DNA from: a virus
IMG/VR virus record: IMGVR_UViG_3300010885_017439
Location: 1-23,731 of that record
Reading direction: 5' to 3' (one strand)
Length of the DNA stretch: 23,731 bases
This document shows positions 7,501 through 16,050 of this stretch, piece by piece. Position 1 is the stretch's first letter. Each line of letters opens with the position of its first letter. The notes under the pieces were generated by a model. It ran no database searches, was not told where the DNA came from, and worked only from the letters and a program-made list of their open reading frames with translations. The position numbers and the translations under genes are program-made.

Positions 7501-9497
7501 CGAGCGCTAGTAGATAGCTTCTTACCAAGAAGCTTTCCGATCTCTTCAACGTATGCGGCAGAGTTTCGAACACCGCCTGCTGCAAGCGTTTGGGCTAGAG
7601 AGAAAATCCTCTTAATGTTTCCAACCCTATTGACGTTGTAACCGTAAGTTCCGGACCTAGACATAGCAAGTCGACTGGCTAGTTCCCTCAAGAGAGGTAA
7701 GCTCTTAGTAAGATTTCCTGCGGAGTCAAAGTATCTTCCGCCAGAGATAACTCCATCAACTCCTAGCCTTGCTCCTCCGAAGATCTCCTCAAGGACCACG
7801 GCAACAGAGGTAGCAGAAGGCTCAACAACACCAGTTGTTCTGGCCAAGTCATCTGCTCCTGACCTCTCAAAGTTCTGTGCAAGGCTCCTAGCGGCCTCAA
7901 TGACCCTCCCAGTAGCTGCTCTCCCACCGAGGCGAAGTATGTTTGCCTCTGCAGTTACTGATGCCTCGATGCTATCTACCATCTTTCCTTGGGTAAGATC
8001 CTGAGATAGTTTCCAATTTTGGACAGCTTCGTTTGTAGGGTTGTACGTTGGCCCAAATTCAGCCTTAGCTGATCTTTCAGCTAGGCGAAGTGCAAGCCTC
8101 TTCTTGGCAAGTGTTACGATATTGTCGTTGCCAATGATTTCGAATCTGGTCTTAGGGTCAATAATCCTTGAACCATTCACCTTTGAAGTATCCTGTAGGT
8201 AACCCTTAATTTCCTCAACGCTCAGTGTGTATACTTCCTCAAGGGTCTTGCCCTTGGACCGGGCGGAGTCTGTTAGCTTTTTAATTACGTAGTCTGTGCT
8301 GGTGCCATCAATGGAACGCTGTCGGTATTCTGCAATAGCCACCTTAATATCTGTATCAATAAGCTCAACAATTGCATCAGCCTTCTGCTGCAGGTTGTTA
8401 AATCGGGAATCCTTAACTGCAGAAACAAGTTGGTTCTGCAGTGCAAGTCCAATTCGTGCTACAGCAGTCCCTCTTCCCTTTACTCCAGAAATTCTTTCTG
8501 CAGCCTTTCCGTAAGAAACAAGTCCTTCGTCTCCAAACGCTTTTGCAGTTGACTGCGCAAGTGTATACGCAAGACCACGCTTTATCCCTGCGCTTACCCC
8601 GCGAACCTTGCCGAATGTACCCTTTTCAAACTCAGAGAACAGCTTGTACTTGTTTAGCCAATTGGGGGCCTCTGCAGCCTTTCCAGCAGCCTCGTACGCC
8701 TGTAGCAACTTAACCTTGTTCCCCATATCAAGACCAACACCGGCCCCTGCAAGAGCGCCAGTGAACTTGCTTGCGATCTTCCCGCCAGCAGCATACCCAG
8801 CTACGCCGCCGATGATTCCACCTACTGGTCCAGCAACGGAGCCTGCTGCAACTCCAGCCCCAACTGCGGCAGCCCTAGTACCTGCCTTAGCAAGGTTTAG
8901 CTTGCCAACGATGGCCGGAGTGAGGTTAAGAGGGTCAAGAAGAATTGATGCGCCAAGGTTAATCGTTGGGTCGTTGCTGTATGACTTGTTGTTCTTGTAC
9001 ATGTAGTCAAGAATTTCTTGCTCTGTAGCTCCAGCATTAATCATTGCCTGTACGTCTGAAGGCAGGTCTGACCTGTTCTGAATTCGTGCTTTTGCTCCGA
9101 CTCCAGGAAGGTTGTCTGCAGTAAATTTACCTGGTTGCGAAATAAGATTAATACCAGCACCACCGATTGCTCCTACGGCGTCTCCAACAGTCTTGTCTCC
9201 TATCCTGAGATCGCTTATGTAGTCAACAGGTGGAAGCATACCGGTAATATCTGCTGCGCCTTTAAGAACAGCTCCAATTGCCTGCCCAACCATGCCGATT
9301 CCTCGCAATGGTGCTGAGAAAGCAAAGTCAAGAGGGCTCTTGGAGTCTCCGCCAGATGAAAGCTCTCCTACCACGTCACCGAACCTATTAGGACCCATCG
9401 TTCCTTGAGGAGTCAAACGCAACTCTAGGTCTGACGAAGTGATACCCGGTCCGCTACTGCTAGTTGTTCCTGGATCGTATGGATCTGTAAATGGCAT
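4554..9497 (-). CDS. Giant (1647 aa) putative internal virion / DNA-ejection protein
   Basis: I do not recognise a named family. The start overlaps the previous stop as TAATG. Visible parts are a Ser/Gly/Pro-rich N-terminus (1-55); a Gly/Ala-rich glycine-zipper region at about 208-256 (AAAVGAGVAAGSVAGPVGGI, GGVAGYAAGGKIASKFTGAL) that could cross a membrane; a very long mostly helical middle (about 260-1470) including a stretch rich in aromatic residues (YYPTLKYKYSPLFFAQEL); and a hydrophobic, aromatic module at about 1476-1535 (NRGWLERGLNHQFLGLYPLS, then MYGKVLPELARFLFYKPFG). It ends DRPTVEFRR, matching the end of the glycine-zipper protein at 21394-23731. Length, zipper and position between portal and scaffold suggest a protein packaged in the head and injected with DNA. 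The main alternative is a tape measure protein, which would be misplaced here. The function is inference. Confidence 0.5.
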   Translation of the reverse strand: MPFTDPYDPGTTSSSGPGITSSDLELRLTPQGTMGPNRFGDVVGELSSGGDSKSPLDFAFSAPLRGIGMVGQAIGAVLKGAADITGMLPPVDYISDLRIGDKTVGDAVGAIGGAGINLISQPGKFTADNLPGVGAKARIQNRSDLPSDVQAMINAGATEQEILDYMYKNNKSYSNDPTINLGASILLDPLNLTPAIVGKLNLAKAGTRAAAVGAGVAAGSVAGPVGGIIGGVAGYAAGGKIASKFTGALAGAGVGLDMGNKVKLLQAYEAAGKAAEAPNWLNKYKLFSEFEKGTFGKVRGVSAGIKRGLAYTLAQSTAKAFGDEGLVSYGKAAERISGVKGRGTAVARIGLALQNQLVSAVKDSRFNNLQQKADAIVELIDTDIKVAIAEYRQRSIDGTSTDYVIKKLTDSARSKGKTLEEVYTLSVEEIKGYLQDTSKVNGSRIIDPKTRFEIIGNDNIVTLAKKRLALRLAERSAKAEFGPTYNPTNEAVQNWKLSQDLTQGKMVDSIEASVTAEANILRLGGRAATGRVIEAARSLAQNFERSGADDLARTTGVVEPSATSVAVVLEEIFGGARLGVDGVISGGRYFDSAGNLTKSLPLLRELASRLAMSRSGTYGYNVNRVGNIKRIFSLAQTLAAGGVRNSAAYVEEIGKLLGKKLSTSAREAYKAIDEVDQGIASRITIVRNDSLIAGKVSEWVQLYDRFNEIIAGTLDPAAFQNIPQPILASLFEILKNAPDVATGVSNAKSFWAKSAAREFADIADQVSGADMARGFISSDEVYGMLKSAMDNGATVSAASAKELAGIRSVWTAIGGSVGEFDDLVRSLEADGYKIGLGPEGKMIKTPVVVGRLKQGENAIPEISSQSRPFLDITSDFVDGLPDLAKPGSYKAGRTRSAIQSLMAPIAQTTIGNAAQQRLVLALGDRFSLDEVTEFYKKTAEFAVERRIGMRGLDPQDYNMIMDNVLKEKGISLDIRNRDLQRLGMKVVNLQNEMSRAIAGEFKQVGYSQAFTGKAKNVPMLGRYIAKVSENYYPTLKYKYSPLFFAQELIESPFFAELRGIDKVAVEKKLSEAGYTAQELRAAWGERSSSLAQQIHDQAFYTTMVGSRNGVPSTLKEGVKLRDIFFEGKMDAVDAAKGSRGALDQLAEPKWTKSAEFKESYRDVMAVADMAPRFQEWVRTSRPGEFIALTEKYGTNSLDQLIGWYSEYKRMQSFKFGGGAIDSLKKPGFGFAVNPSIDGLNDVINTAYGIEKAYTPEAFQQLLGEGVRPEVVVSVLRAKIVNVAKDSGFDVTRLNDALNRLEVQSGYFAREFKNPSLYYDEAKSGYQSALTDFVSESKALSTQYALSEVNKSIVMELMENFNPGLGSAADGAKMIEALGNARQYGAEFNTLADLIEQIRVRSGAKDVTPATRAQIKAVVANIVKGDSSLSSTARSTQQILSRSADLLLESHAGEEAAFQAVKYSYQTAADAMDKVNYFNKNRGWLERGLNHQFLGLYPLSYMYGKVLPELARFLFYKPFGKVAPGAGYVAYQKMKDYFDRNQPNAEYQNYAEQPEYLFLLAQLIPGLPDDITVVIPSWLRSGISTVSRQGYDQYNATDLVDELGKPFLNTGVLGTGKMLLNSINELTTPTQIQNKLVPGDRPTVEFRR

Positions 9498-12295
9498 TAG
9501 AGTGCAATCCTATCTACGTAACGGCCGCCGCCACTTGCGCCTCTAGACTGTGATGGTGTGTTCCTAAACGACGTAGGAGCAGAACCTAGTCTAGGTGCTG
9601 TACCAGGTGCCACAGTTGGAGCCTTAGGTGCAATCACTGGGGCTGGTTTAGGTGTAATAACAGGCATCCTGCTGTCCCGTAGATCAGGTGCAGTTACTGG
9701 AGCCGTTGCTCCTGGCTTAGGCATGTTTTCACCACCAAGATTCCTTAGCGTGTATGCCATGTAGTCTGAGGTTGGGTTGACGTACGGTACGCCAGAAGTT
9801 CCGTATCCACTTGTAAATCCAGAACTTGCAGTAAGCTGACTACCTCCAGAGGCAGGTGGTCGACCTGGCCAGAAGTTTGGATCTGCTGTTGCCACGTCAG
9901 TGCTTCCTGGCTGCCTTTGAGGAATGGCTCCACGCTCACCGCCTGTTCCTGATGTTCCCGTGTCACCAGGCTTAGGAATTAAGTTTCTTTGGTCTGTGGT
10001 GAGAGAATTAATGAGAAGGTTGGTATAAGCTCCAGTCCTGTCCTCAATTCCCTTTCCTTTTAGCCACTCAGAAATTCGCGACTTCCACTCATCTGAAGTT
10101 CCTGAGCCATACTTGCCAAATAGGCTTGTGAGGTCTCCCTTTAGGTTTGACGTTCCTACGTAGGTTCCGTCTGTCACTGTTTTGCTATCCAGCCACATCT
10201 GCCCGTTCATGCCTCTTTCGGTGCCCATGTAATCGGCAAAAAGACCGATATAGTCCTTGTCTTGGAAAAGCTTAATGTAGAATTCTCCAATTGACGCGTC
10301 GGAAATATTTCCTCCTTCGTCAACAACAAGCGTAGGAAGTCGTCCGTCGGTTCCAAACCCAGTAAGTCTTTCAAACCCAGGCTTGTTCTTATTTTCGGCA
10401 GCCCATCCCTTCATAGCTTCAAGGTCCTGGTATGAGAACCTATAGAACAGGTTGTCTCCGCCTCGATACTGGATGATGTCGTTGTTGTCAATTCTTCCAG
10501 ATCCGCTTCCGCCACCAGGAACTGGGATAAACTTAAAGTTATCCTGACCAGTAACTGCTCTTTGCTCTGCGTAGTATGGCTTCCCAGCTCTGTCGTAAGC
10601 TAGGACAAATTTGTTCGGGTCTTGTACGTCAAACTTGTTAATTGCCTGGAAAGTAAAGTACCTTACCTTTGGATCCCATCTGTATGTCAGGACTAGATTC
10701 TTATCTTCAGCGATTAGTCGTGGCTTTTCGGTGGAGTCAATCTTAAGCCTAAGAACGTCAGCTACAGTCATTGATCCGTTACTTCCAATTTGCTGCAGTA
10801 GAGCAACTCTGTTTAGTCCTAGCTGCATTAGGGCGTCTCCAAACGGCCCTAGTGCGGTCAAATCTTCATTCACTTCAAGTTGGGTAAGAGTGTCTCCAAG
10901 TTGATCGGCTACGTCATATTCGCTTTGCCCGGAGATAACTGATATTCTTGTAATAAGATCGCTAATAGTCATAGGGTCGTTACCGCCGAATAGACCGTTA
11001 ACGTCTCCGTTGTTGATACCAACAATTGTTTCTGGGATATTGTTATCTGCAATGTTGTCAAACCCAGCTCCGCCTATTGCTCCAACAAAGTCAGACAAGG
11101 CTTTCTGTGTTGCTGACTGATCAGCTGCATTTGGGACGCTAATAGACGCACCTGACTTGTTCAACTCAATTGCTAGAGCCTCAACAGCTTTCTTGCTTGT
11201 TGATACAAAGATACCCTTGCTAAACTGTGAGCTAAACCCAGAGATAAACCCTGGCCATGTCTGTAGCTCCTTGCCGTACCCTTGGTCTTGCAACTTCTTA
11301 ATGTCATCAGCAGCAAGTTCAAGCTGATCCATGATGTTCCTTGCAGTCTCATCGTCTAGACCGTATGAACTCATTGCGGACTCAATAACTGACTGAACGT
11401 CAACATTGTTGTTGTTCAGTACATTAGAGAAGTTAGTAAGCCAATCGTCTCCAGAGCCATTCTTGATATCATTATTCAGGATGGAAACAGAGTTCTTATC
11501 TGGTAGGTAGTCCTTCAGAACACCACCTAGAAGCTTCTGTACACCACGAGCAATAGCGTCTGTCTCTGCCTTGAGCTCGTTGTCCACCTTGTCTACACGT
11601 GCTTGAGCCGCGTCGGACTCTCGACGAGCAATTGCGTCTGCCCTAGCAGATAGGATGTCTTGGTATGTCCTTGACTCCTCTGTCAGGCCTGCCTCTTTAG
11701 CCCGGATTAGCTCCTTGTCGTAGAAATTTACTAGCTGGTCTGCGGTGAACTTCTTTTCCTTGAATCCGTTTACCATGTCGGAAGCAGAACTGCTGTATGA
11801 GATCGTAAACATCTTGTTATTAAGTCGCTCACGGTCAGCATCAGTCATTGCTGGGTCTGCGGCAATTCGCTCAACAAACTTCTCGTACTCCGCGTCAGTA
11901 ATCTTACCTGTCCCAGATCCACCGACTAGGGATAGGTCAATTGAGTTACCGTTTTGGTAAGCTGCGTCTAGGATGTTCTCGTAGTCTCGAAGAGCAGCGA
12001 TACGGAACTCCTCTGCCTTAGTCTTTAGCTTCTCAGCGCCGCCAGAGTCTCCTGCTGCAGAAGCAGCTGCAGCCTGTGCCAAGTACCACGCAACAATGTT
12101 GTTTGCCGTGGCTGACTTGCTTACACCGTCAATAGTGAATAGACCAGCAGCAGAGCCGGACCGCATGTTATTGTTATATGCGGTAAGCATGTTCTGCTCC
12201 TGGTCCTGACGCTCCTCCTTAAGGAGCGCGTAGATCAGAGCTGAAAGGTTCTGTGATCCGCTAGCTGAGCGGCCGAATTTACCCTTGCGTGCCAT
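9497..12295 (-). CDS. Large (932 aa) putative virion protein, unknown family
   Basis: The family is unrecognised. I chose the ATG at 12295 because GGAGG sits 5 bases before it; an in-frame ATG at 12307 lacks a good site. The gene overlaps the portal stop by 17 bases and ends as TAATG with the 1647-residue gene. The N-terminal 240 residues are strongly helical, with Ala-rich and charged segments (ALIYALLKEERQDQEQNM; ADAIARRESDAAQARVDKVD), resembling a coiled structural protein. The middle (about 330-700) is mixed, with a beta-rich part (LVLTYRWDPKVRYFTFQAIN). The last 150 residues are low-complexity Pro/Ala/Thr/Gly (VITPKPAPVIAPKAPTVAPG) and end RYVDRIAL. No catalytic motif was found. Being coupled to the portal and to a giant glycine-zipper protein suggests an internal core or ejection protein, by context only. 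Confidence 0.5.
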   Translation of the reverse strand: MARKGKFGRSASGSQNLSALIYALLKEERQDQEQNMLTAYNNNMRSGSAAGLFTIDGVSKSATANNIVAWYLAQAAAASAAGDSGGAEKLKTKAEEFRIAALRDYENILDAAYQNGNSIDLSLVGGSGTGKITDAEYEKFVERIAADPAMTDADRERLNNKMFTISYSSSASDMVNGFKEKKFTADQLVNFYDKELIRAKEAGLTEESRTYQDILSARADAIARRESDAAQARVDKVDNELKAETDAIARGVQKLLGGVLKDYLPDKNSVSILNNDIKNGSGDDWLTNFSNVLNNNNVDVQSVIESAMSSYGLDDETARNIMDQLELAADDIKKLQDQGYGKELQTWPGFISGFSSQFSKGIFVSTSKKAVEALAIELNKSGASISVPNAADQSATQKALSDFVGAIGGAGFDNIADNNIPETIVGINNGDVNGLFGGNDPMTISDLITRISVISGQSEYDVADQLGDTLTQLEVNEDLTALGPFGDALMQLGLNRVALLQQIGSNGSMTVADVLRLKIDSTEKPRLIAEDKNLVLTYRWDPKVRYFTFQAINKFDVQDPNKFVLAYDRAGKPYYAEQRAVTGQDNFKFIPVPGGGSGSGRIDNNDIIQYRGGDNLFYRFSYQDLEAMKGWAAENKNKPGFERLTGFGTDGRLPTLVVDEGGNISDASIGEFYIKLFQDKDYIGLFADYMGTERGMNGQMWLDSKTVTDGTYVGTSNLKGDLTSLFGKYGSGTSDEWKSRISEWLKGKGIEDRTGAYTNLLINSLTTDQRNLIPKPGDTGTSGTGGERGAIPQRQPGSTDVATADPNFWPGRPPASGGSQLTASSGFTSGYGTSGVPYVNPTSDYMAYTLRNLGGENMPKPGATAPVTAPDLRDSRMPVITPKPAPVIAPKAPTVAPGTAPRLGSAPTSFRNTPSQSRGASGGGRYVDRIAL

Positions 12296-14261
12296 TTGGG
12301 CCTCCATTCATCTGGCCAGCCAACTCCGGTGGGAGTGGTCCCTGACCGTTCATCATCTGATCTGCCATTGCCTGTTCTGGCGGGATGGCCCCAGGTTGAC
12401 CTGGTTGCTGTGCGTTTGCTGGGAGCATCTCTGGCGGAAGGTTTCCCATCTCTCCGCCGTTCATCATCTCGCTTCCTCCAGATGCTCCAACCTGACGGAA
12501 GGCGTTTGCTGTGGATGCCTGCTGCTGAGCCATCTGCTGCTGAGCTACCTGCGGCGCCATCATCTGGAGCTGCTGGAACATCTGCATCAGCTGGCCCATC
12601 GTAAGCACTGCAGCTGGATTGAGAGTTGCGTCTGTCTGCTCGTCTCGGATGAGTTCCTTCTCGCCTTCTGGGTCTTCCACGCCAACACGGTCCATTGCGC
12701 GCTCCGCGCTCCAGATCCTGCCCTGTACGAGGTTGAGAGCCGTCTGAGCAAGCTCAAGGGTATCTCGAGGAGTTAGCTCTGGTGGGGTGATCTCAAGTCG
12801 GTATTCACCAGCAATAATCTCGCTGATTGGTCGCTCCTTGGCCTCCCACATCCGGGCGCTGAGCTCCCATACCTTTTTGATCCAGGAGTACAGAAGCTTG
12901 CGCTTTGGCGCAATCCTCTGTTCATAGTTAGCAACGAGAGACGCGATGGCACGGGACGAACCAAGAACACTGCTAGGCGCAAGGCCAAGCAGAAGATCGT
13001 TGAGGCCCGTTACCACCGCGATCTCTCGGTCAATCCGCTTGTTATAGTCTTCAAGCTGGAACTGAGGGATGAACGGAGTAATAGGTCGAAGCTCATTGCC
13101 AGGACCAGGCGTGGCCACTCGGCCAGGCTTAGGAATGGCGTTAGCCGGGACCTCATCTGGTGCATCCCCTCCGACGAGCTGCCACATCTGCCCGCCGACA
13201 ATTGACTGAATCATTTGAGCCTGTGCCGTGATCCGCTCGTCCTTCTCTCGGAGGAGTTGCTCAACGTCAAACAGCTCTGACTTACCGTATGGGCTGCCTG
13301 GGATCAGGCTGTTCCTGAGCGGGATGTACGGAAGCTCTCCGCCCAGCTCTGGGTGCTTCTTGATCCAAACTACCGTGTTGCCTACAATGAGTGCATTGCA
13401 GACTACAGGTGCCTTACCGGGCTTGCTAGGGTGCTTGTACCAATAGTCTAGTACGGTGATCTGCATCTGCTCGTACTCGCTCTGGATGCGCTTAGGCTGA
13501 CGCTCGTACTCCCTGTGGTACAGGTTGGCAAGTGGGTCAGAGTGAGTTGCGTGGTAGGTGTATGGGTGCCAGCTGCCGCCCTCTTGAACTGGGATTACCT
13601 CGATGCCGAAGTCTTCCATAACAGCCTGTGGGCTAAGCCCGTAGGTGTAGATAGCCCAGTCAATGCGATTGTAGTTGGAGTCACCGTACCCTAGTAGAAG
13701 GTTCTCTGGGGTATCAATGATCGTGATCTTGGGGATCTTGGCCTTAGGGTCCCAGTAAACCTTGGCAGCAGTGTGGCCGTACAGGCTCTTGTATAGACAC
13801 GCCTCCTCAAGCCTTACCTCAAACTCGTTGGCCTCGGCCCAAGCGAAGTACAGCCTCTCTCTTCGAGCAGCAGAAGCACGCCCCTGCTTGTCCATTGCTG
13901 TAGGTACGTAGTTTACAATAGGTGGGATAGCCTGAAGTGAGGATGGGATGTTTACGTAAGCAGGGTGCACGTTAACAGAAACGTGTGCACGACCAGCTGT
14001 ACGCGCCGAAGGGTCGCTTGCCCAGTGGTCTGCCCCGCCTAGTGTAATCGTGTTAGGGTAGTAGAAGTGGTCGTACCGGCGGAACATGGAACGCAGACGA
14101 GCCTGCTCAGGCTCCTGGATCTGCTTACGCTTGTAAGCCTCTGCCAGTACTGAGTAGTTCTCATCGGTGTTTGGGTCAATCTCCTGCATCATAAGTGCTG
14201 TGGAGGCCATTGACAGAGCCTTCTGCTCCTTATCTGGTAGCTTCACCTTCGGCTGAGCCAT
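12279..14261 (-). CDS. Portal protein
   Basis: This 660-residue protein would form the dodecameric ring at one head vertex through which DNA enters and leaves. It directly follows TerL (TAATG overlap, GGAGG 9 bases before the ATG), the standard order. Recognisable features are a helical N-terminus with RLRSMFRRYDHFYYPNTITL, a conserved-looking core (RRERLYFAWAEANEFEVRLE then EACLYKSLYGHTAAKVYWDP) found in many portal proteins, a beta-rich wing (YIPLRNSLIPGSPYGKSELF then DVEQLLREKDERITAQAQMI), a stem/crown helix with ALNLVQGRIWSAERAMDRVG, and a Gln/Met/Gly/Pro-rich C-terminal tail (about 560-660) that is probably disordered and may contact packaged proteins. The length fits portals of podophage-like and some siphophage groups. 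The call relies on context plus these patterns. Confidence 0.85.
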   Translation of the reverse strand: MAQPKVKLPDKEQKALSMASTALMMQEIDPNTDENYSVLAEAYKRKQIQEPEQARLRSMFRRYDHFYYPNTITLGGADHWASDPSARTAGRAHVSVNVHPAYVNIPSSLQAIPPIVNYVPTAMDKQGRASAARRERLYFAWAEANEFEVRLEEACLYKSLYGHTAAKVYWDPKAKIPKITIIDTPENLLLGYGDSNYNRIDWAIYTYGLSPQAVMEDFGIEVIPVQEGGSWHPYTYHATHSDPLANLYHREYERQPKRIQSEYEQMQITVLDYWYKHPSKPGKAPVVCNALIVGNTVVWIKKHPELGGELPYIPLRNSLIPGSPYGKSELFDVEQLLREKDERITAQAQMIQSIVGGQMWQLVGGDAPDEVPANAIPKPGRVATPGPGNELRPITPFIPQFQLEDYNKRIDREIAVVTGLNDLLLGLAPSSVLGSSRAIASLVANYEQRIAPKRKLLYSWIKKVWELSARMWEAKERPISEIIAGEYRLEITPPELTPRDTLELAQTALNLVQGRIWSAERAMDRVGVEDPEGEKELIRDEQTDATLNPAAVLTMGQLMQMFQQLQMMAPQVAQQQMAQQQASTANAFRQVGASGGSEMMNGGEMGNLPPEMLPANAQQPGQPGAIPPEQAMADQMMNGQGPLPPELAGQMNGGPNGTQG

Positions 14262-15757
14262 TAATCAGAACCTCCAAAATATGTGAATACTGGGTTTTCC
14301 AAGTATCCAGATTGATTTCTAATTGCGTGTTTAACTGCTACAGCAAGTGCCATAACAGCGTCTTGTTCCAACTTCTTATCGTCAAGTTTGTATGAAAGCA
14401 GCTGCCTTCGAAGCTGCATCCAGATCCCCTGGCGAGGGAATAGGACCATTCGCTTGTCAATGGCTGCCTTGAGATCGCTAAGCAACTCAAGCTTCTTTGC
14501 CTTGGTGCCACCGAAATCGTAACCACGTAGTGGCCTGATGACGGAGAACTCCTGCTTGAATAGCTTGCCTCCAAATCCAGTCTCGTCCACAATCGTGGTG
14601 CAGCTGGAGAGGTCTTGGTTGTATAGTAGGTGACCTTCTCGTACCATGTTTACGATGGCTTGGATGGTCTGCTTTCCTGTCCTGGTCCTAGCACGGACTC
14701 CTAGCATCCTGTTTGGAGCTGTGTGGTCAATCATAATTGTCCAGGTACTATCACTAGAGATACCTGGGTCGCAGCCCTGAACGTACCGGTGTCGCTTCTC
14801 AGGTGATGCCTCTGGGATCATCTCTTCAACGAAGCACTGCTCAATTGACTCAGAGGAGAAGTAGGCGTCCCTGGCCTCAATGAAGTGGCCATCAATGTTC
14901 TGTGGTACTAGATATTCAGCTTGCTGTCTTACAATAGCATCAAATGTGGCAGCTGACAACCCAAATCCGACATTATCTCTAGTCGAAAGCCTGAAGCTGA
15001 AGAACTGATCGTCCCTGTCCATATTCTTAGGGTCGCCCATCCCCCATAGGTCAGCGTAGTCGTTGATGCCCTCGGTAGGTGTGCCGATGAAGTGTAGCTG
15101 TCCGCCCGTGGAGAGCCTTCGCAGGTTCAGAACCTCTTGGTAGATCTGGATCAAGTGAGGCTCGAATGCAGCCTCGTCAAACGAGATCCCGTTCATGTCC
15201 TTTCCTAGGAGGGCCTTAGCCTTGTCCTGGGTGGTCCTGAAGTTAATGTTTGCCCCGCCTACCAGTGGGTGGAACTGCAGCCAGAGGTACTCGCCTCGGT
15301 ACTTCTTGGTGTGCTCAACAACGCGTCCTAGTTCGGTAATTAGGGGGCAGCCCCTGCCTCTCTGTGCAGGGTGACCGCCCTCTAGAATCATTGAAATCTC
15401 CCTGTGTACTAGCTCTGCGGTCTCCTGCTGGATTCCCACATGGTACCACTCATATGGTGCAGTCTGCCATCTCATGGCGTCCTTGTCGGTACCGTCTGGA
15501 GGTTCAACCCCCAGCTTGTAGAACGCACTGTGGAATACTGCCACTGCCATACCAAGAGTCTTGCCAGCTCGGTTGCCGGCTGAGCATACTGTCGTTAGGT
15601 ACTTTGGCCTCCAGCCAGAGTCATCCCTAGCCGCAATGCCCTTTACCCACTCGATCTGTCCAGGATGGAGAACTATACCAAGCCACCTATCGGCAAAGAA
15701 CACTGGGTCATTCCTGCCCCTCAGAAGATCTGAGGCCACCTGGCTTGTGATGTTCAA
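14261..15757 (-). CDS. terL: Terminase large subunit (packaging ATPase-nuclease)
   Basis: This 498-residue protein carries both halves of a packaging motor. The ATPase half has Walker A SAGNRAGKT (59-67), Walker B ISFDEA (191-196, with D194 and E195) and a coupling motif IGTPTEG (224-230). The RNase H-like nuclease half has D330 in GCDPGISSD, D391 in TIVDETGFGG and D466 in LEQDAVMALAVA, the expected acidic triad. The N-terminal HPGQIEWV is an adenine/Q-motif candidate. The start codon appears to be TTG, overlapping the DUF6321 stop as TTGA, with a weak AAGG about 7 bases upstream. The next in-frame ATG lies after Walker A, so an upstream start is required (a GTG at 15739 is the alternative). 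It cuts concatemeric DNA and pumps it through the portal encoded next. Confidence 0.95.
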   Translation of the reverse strand: MNITSQVASDLLRGRNDPVFFADRWLGIVLHPGQIEWVKGIAARDDSGWRPKYLTTVCSAGNRAGKTLGMAVAVFHSAFYKLGVEPPDGTDKDAMRWQTAPYEWYHVGIQQETAELVHREISMILEGGHPAQRGRGCPLITELGRVVEHTKKYRGEYLWLQFHPLVGGANINFRTTQDKAKALLGKDMNGISFDEAAFEPHLIQIYQEVLNLRRLSTGGQLHFIGTPTEGINDYADLWGMGDPKNMDRDDQFFSFRLSTRDNVGFGLSAATFDAIVRQQAEYLVPQNIDGHFIEARDAYFSSESIEQCFVEEMIPEASPEKRHRYVQGCDPGISSDSTWTIMIDHTAPNRMLGVRARTRTGKQTIQAIVNMVREGHLLYNQDLSSCTTIVDETGFGGKLFKQEFSVIRPLRGYDFGGTKAKKLELLSDLKAAIDKRMVLFPRQGIWMQLRRQLLSYKLDDKKLEQDAVMALAVAVKHAIRNQSGYLENPVFTYFGGSD

Positions 15758-16050
15758 GCTTTTGCCTTGTTCTTAGAAGAGATAGACTTTGCCTTACGCT
15801 TAGCGTCGGCCTTGCTGCTTGCCCCCCACGCCTGGAGGCTAAGTAGTAGTCGAGTAGGTCTACCCTTCTCGTCTCTCTCTGGACCTGCCATACCACCCAT
15901 GCGGGCAAGGAATGAGGCCCGTCTAGGGTTGTTTCCGGCCTTTACAGGGGCCTTTAGCGTTCCACCCTTGTAGGATGCCCTGCCCTTAGCATTTAGACCG
16001 CCCTTAGGGTTCTTGCCCTCTTTACGAGTCCAGGCTGGAGTCTTCGGCAT
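15754..16050 (-). CDS. DUF6321-type basic protein between terminase genes
   Basis: This 98-residue, strongly basic protein has unknown function. It carries two blocks that I recall as defining the phage family DUF6321: AWTRKEGKNPKGGLNAKGRA (residues 6-25) and RRASFLARMGGM, then GRPTRLLLSLQAWGASS. I chose the ATG at 16050 because GAGGAG lies 7 bases before it; a longer in-frame start at 16077 would add nine residues without a comparable site. Its first 29 bases overlap the end of the TerS candidate, and its stop overlaps the TerL start by 4 bases, so the three genes are translationally coupled. That suggests a packaging-linked role such as DNA binding or terminase regulation, but this is inference. 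The family also occurs in phages where it is not next to terminase, so a different role is possible. Confidence 0.7.
   Translation of the reverse strand: MPKTPAWTRKEGKNPKGGLNAKGRASYKGGTLKAPVKAGNNPRRASFLARMGGMAGPERDEKGRPTRLLLSLQAWGASSKADAKRKAKSISSKNKAKA

Noticed and set aside
4554-9497. The 1647-residue protein as a tape measure protein
   Set aside because: Length and zipper fit, but it lies between portal and scaffold, far from Dit-like and hub genes, with no tail chaperones before it. Kept as an alternative only.
9497-12307. ATG at 12307 as start of the 932-residue protein
   Set aside because: The in-frame ATG at 12295 has GGAGG 5 bases upstream, while 12307 has no such site.
12285-12776. 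Plus-strand frame of 163 codons opposite the portal C-terminus
   Set aside because: Cys/His/Leu-rich nonsense-like composition from the Gln/Met/Gly-rich portal tail in the opposite strand.
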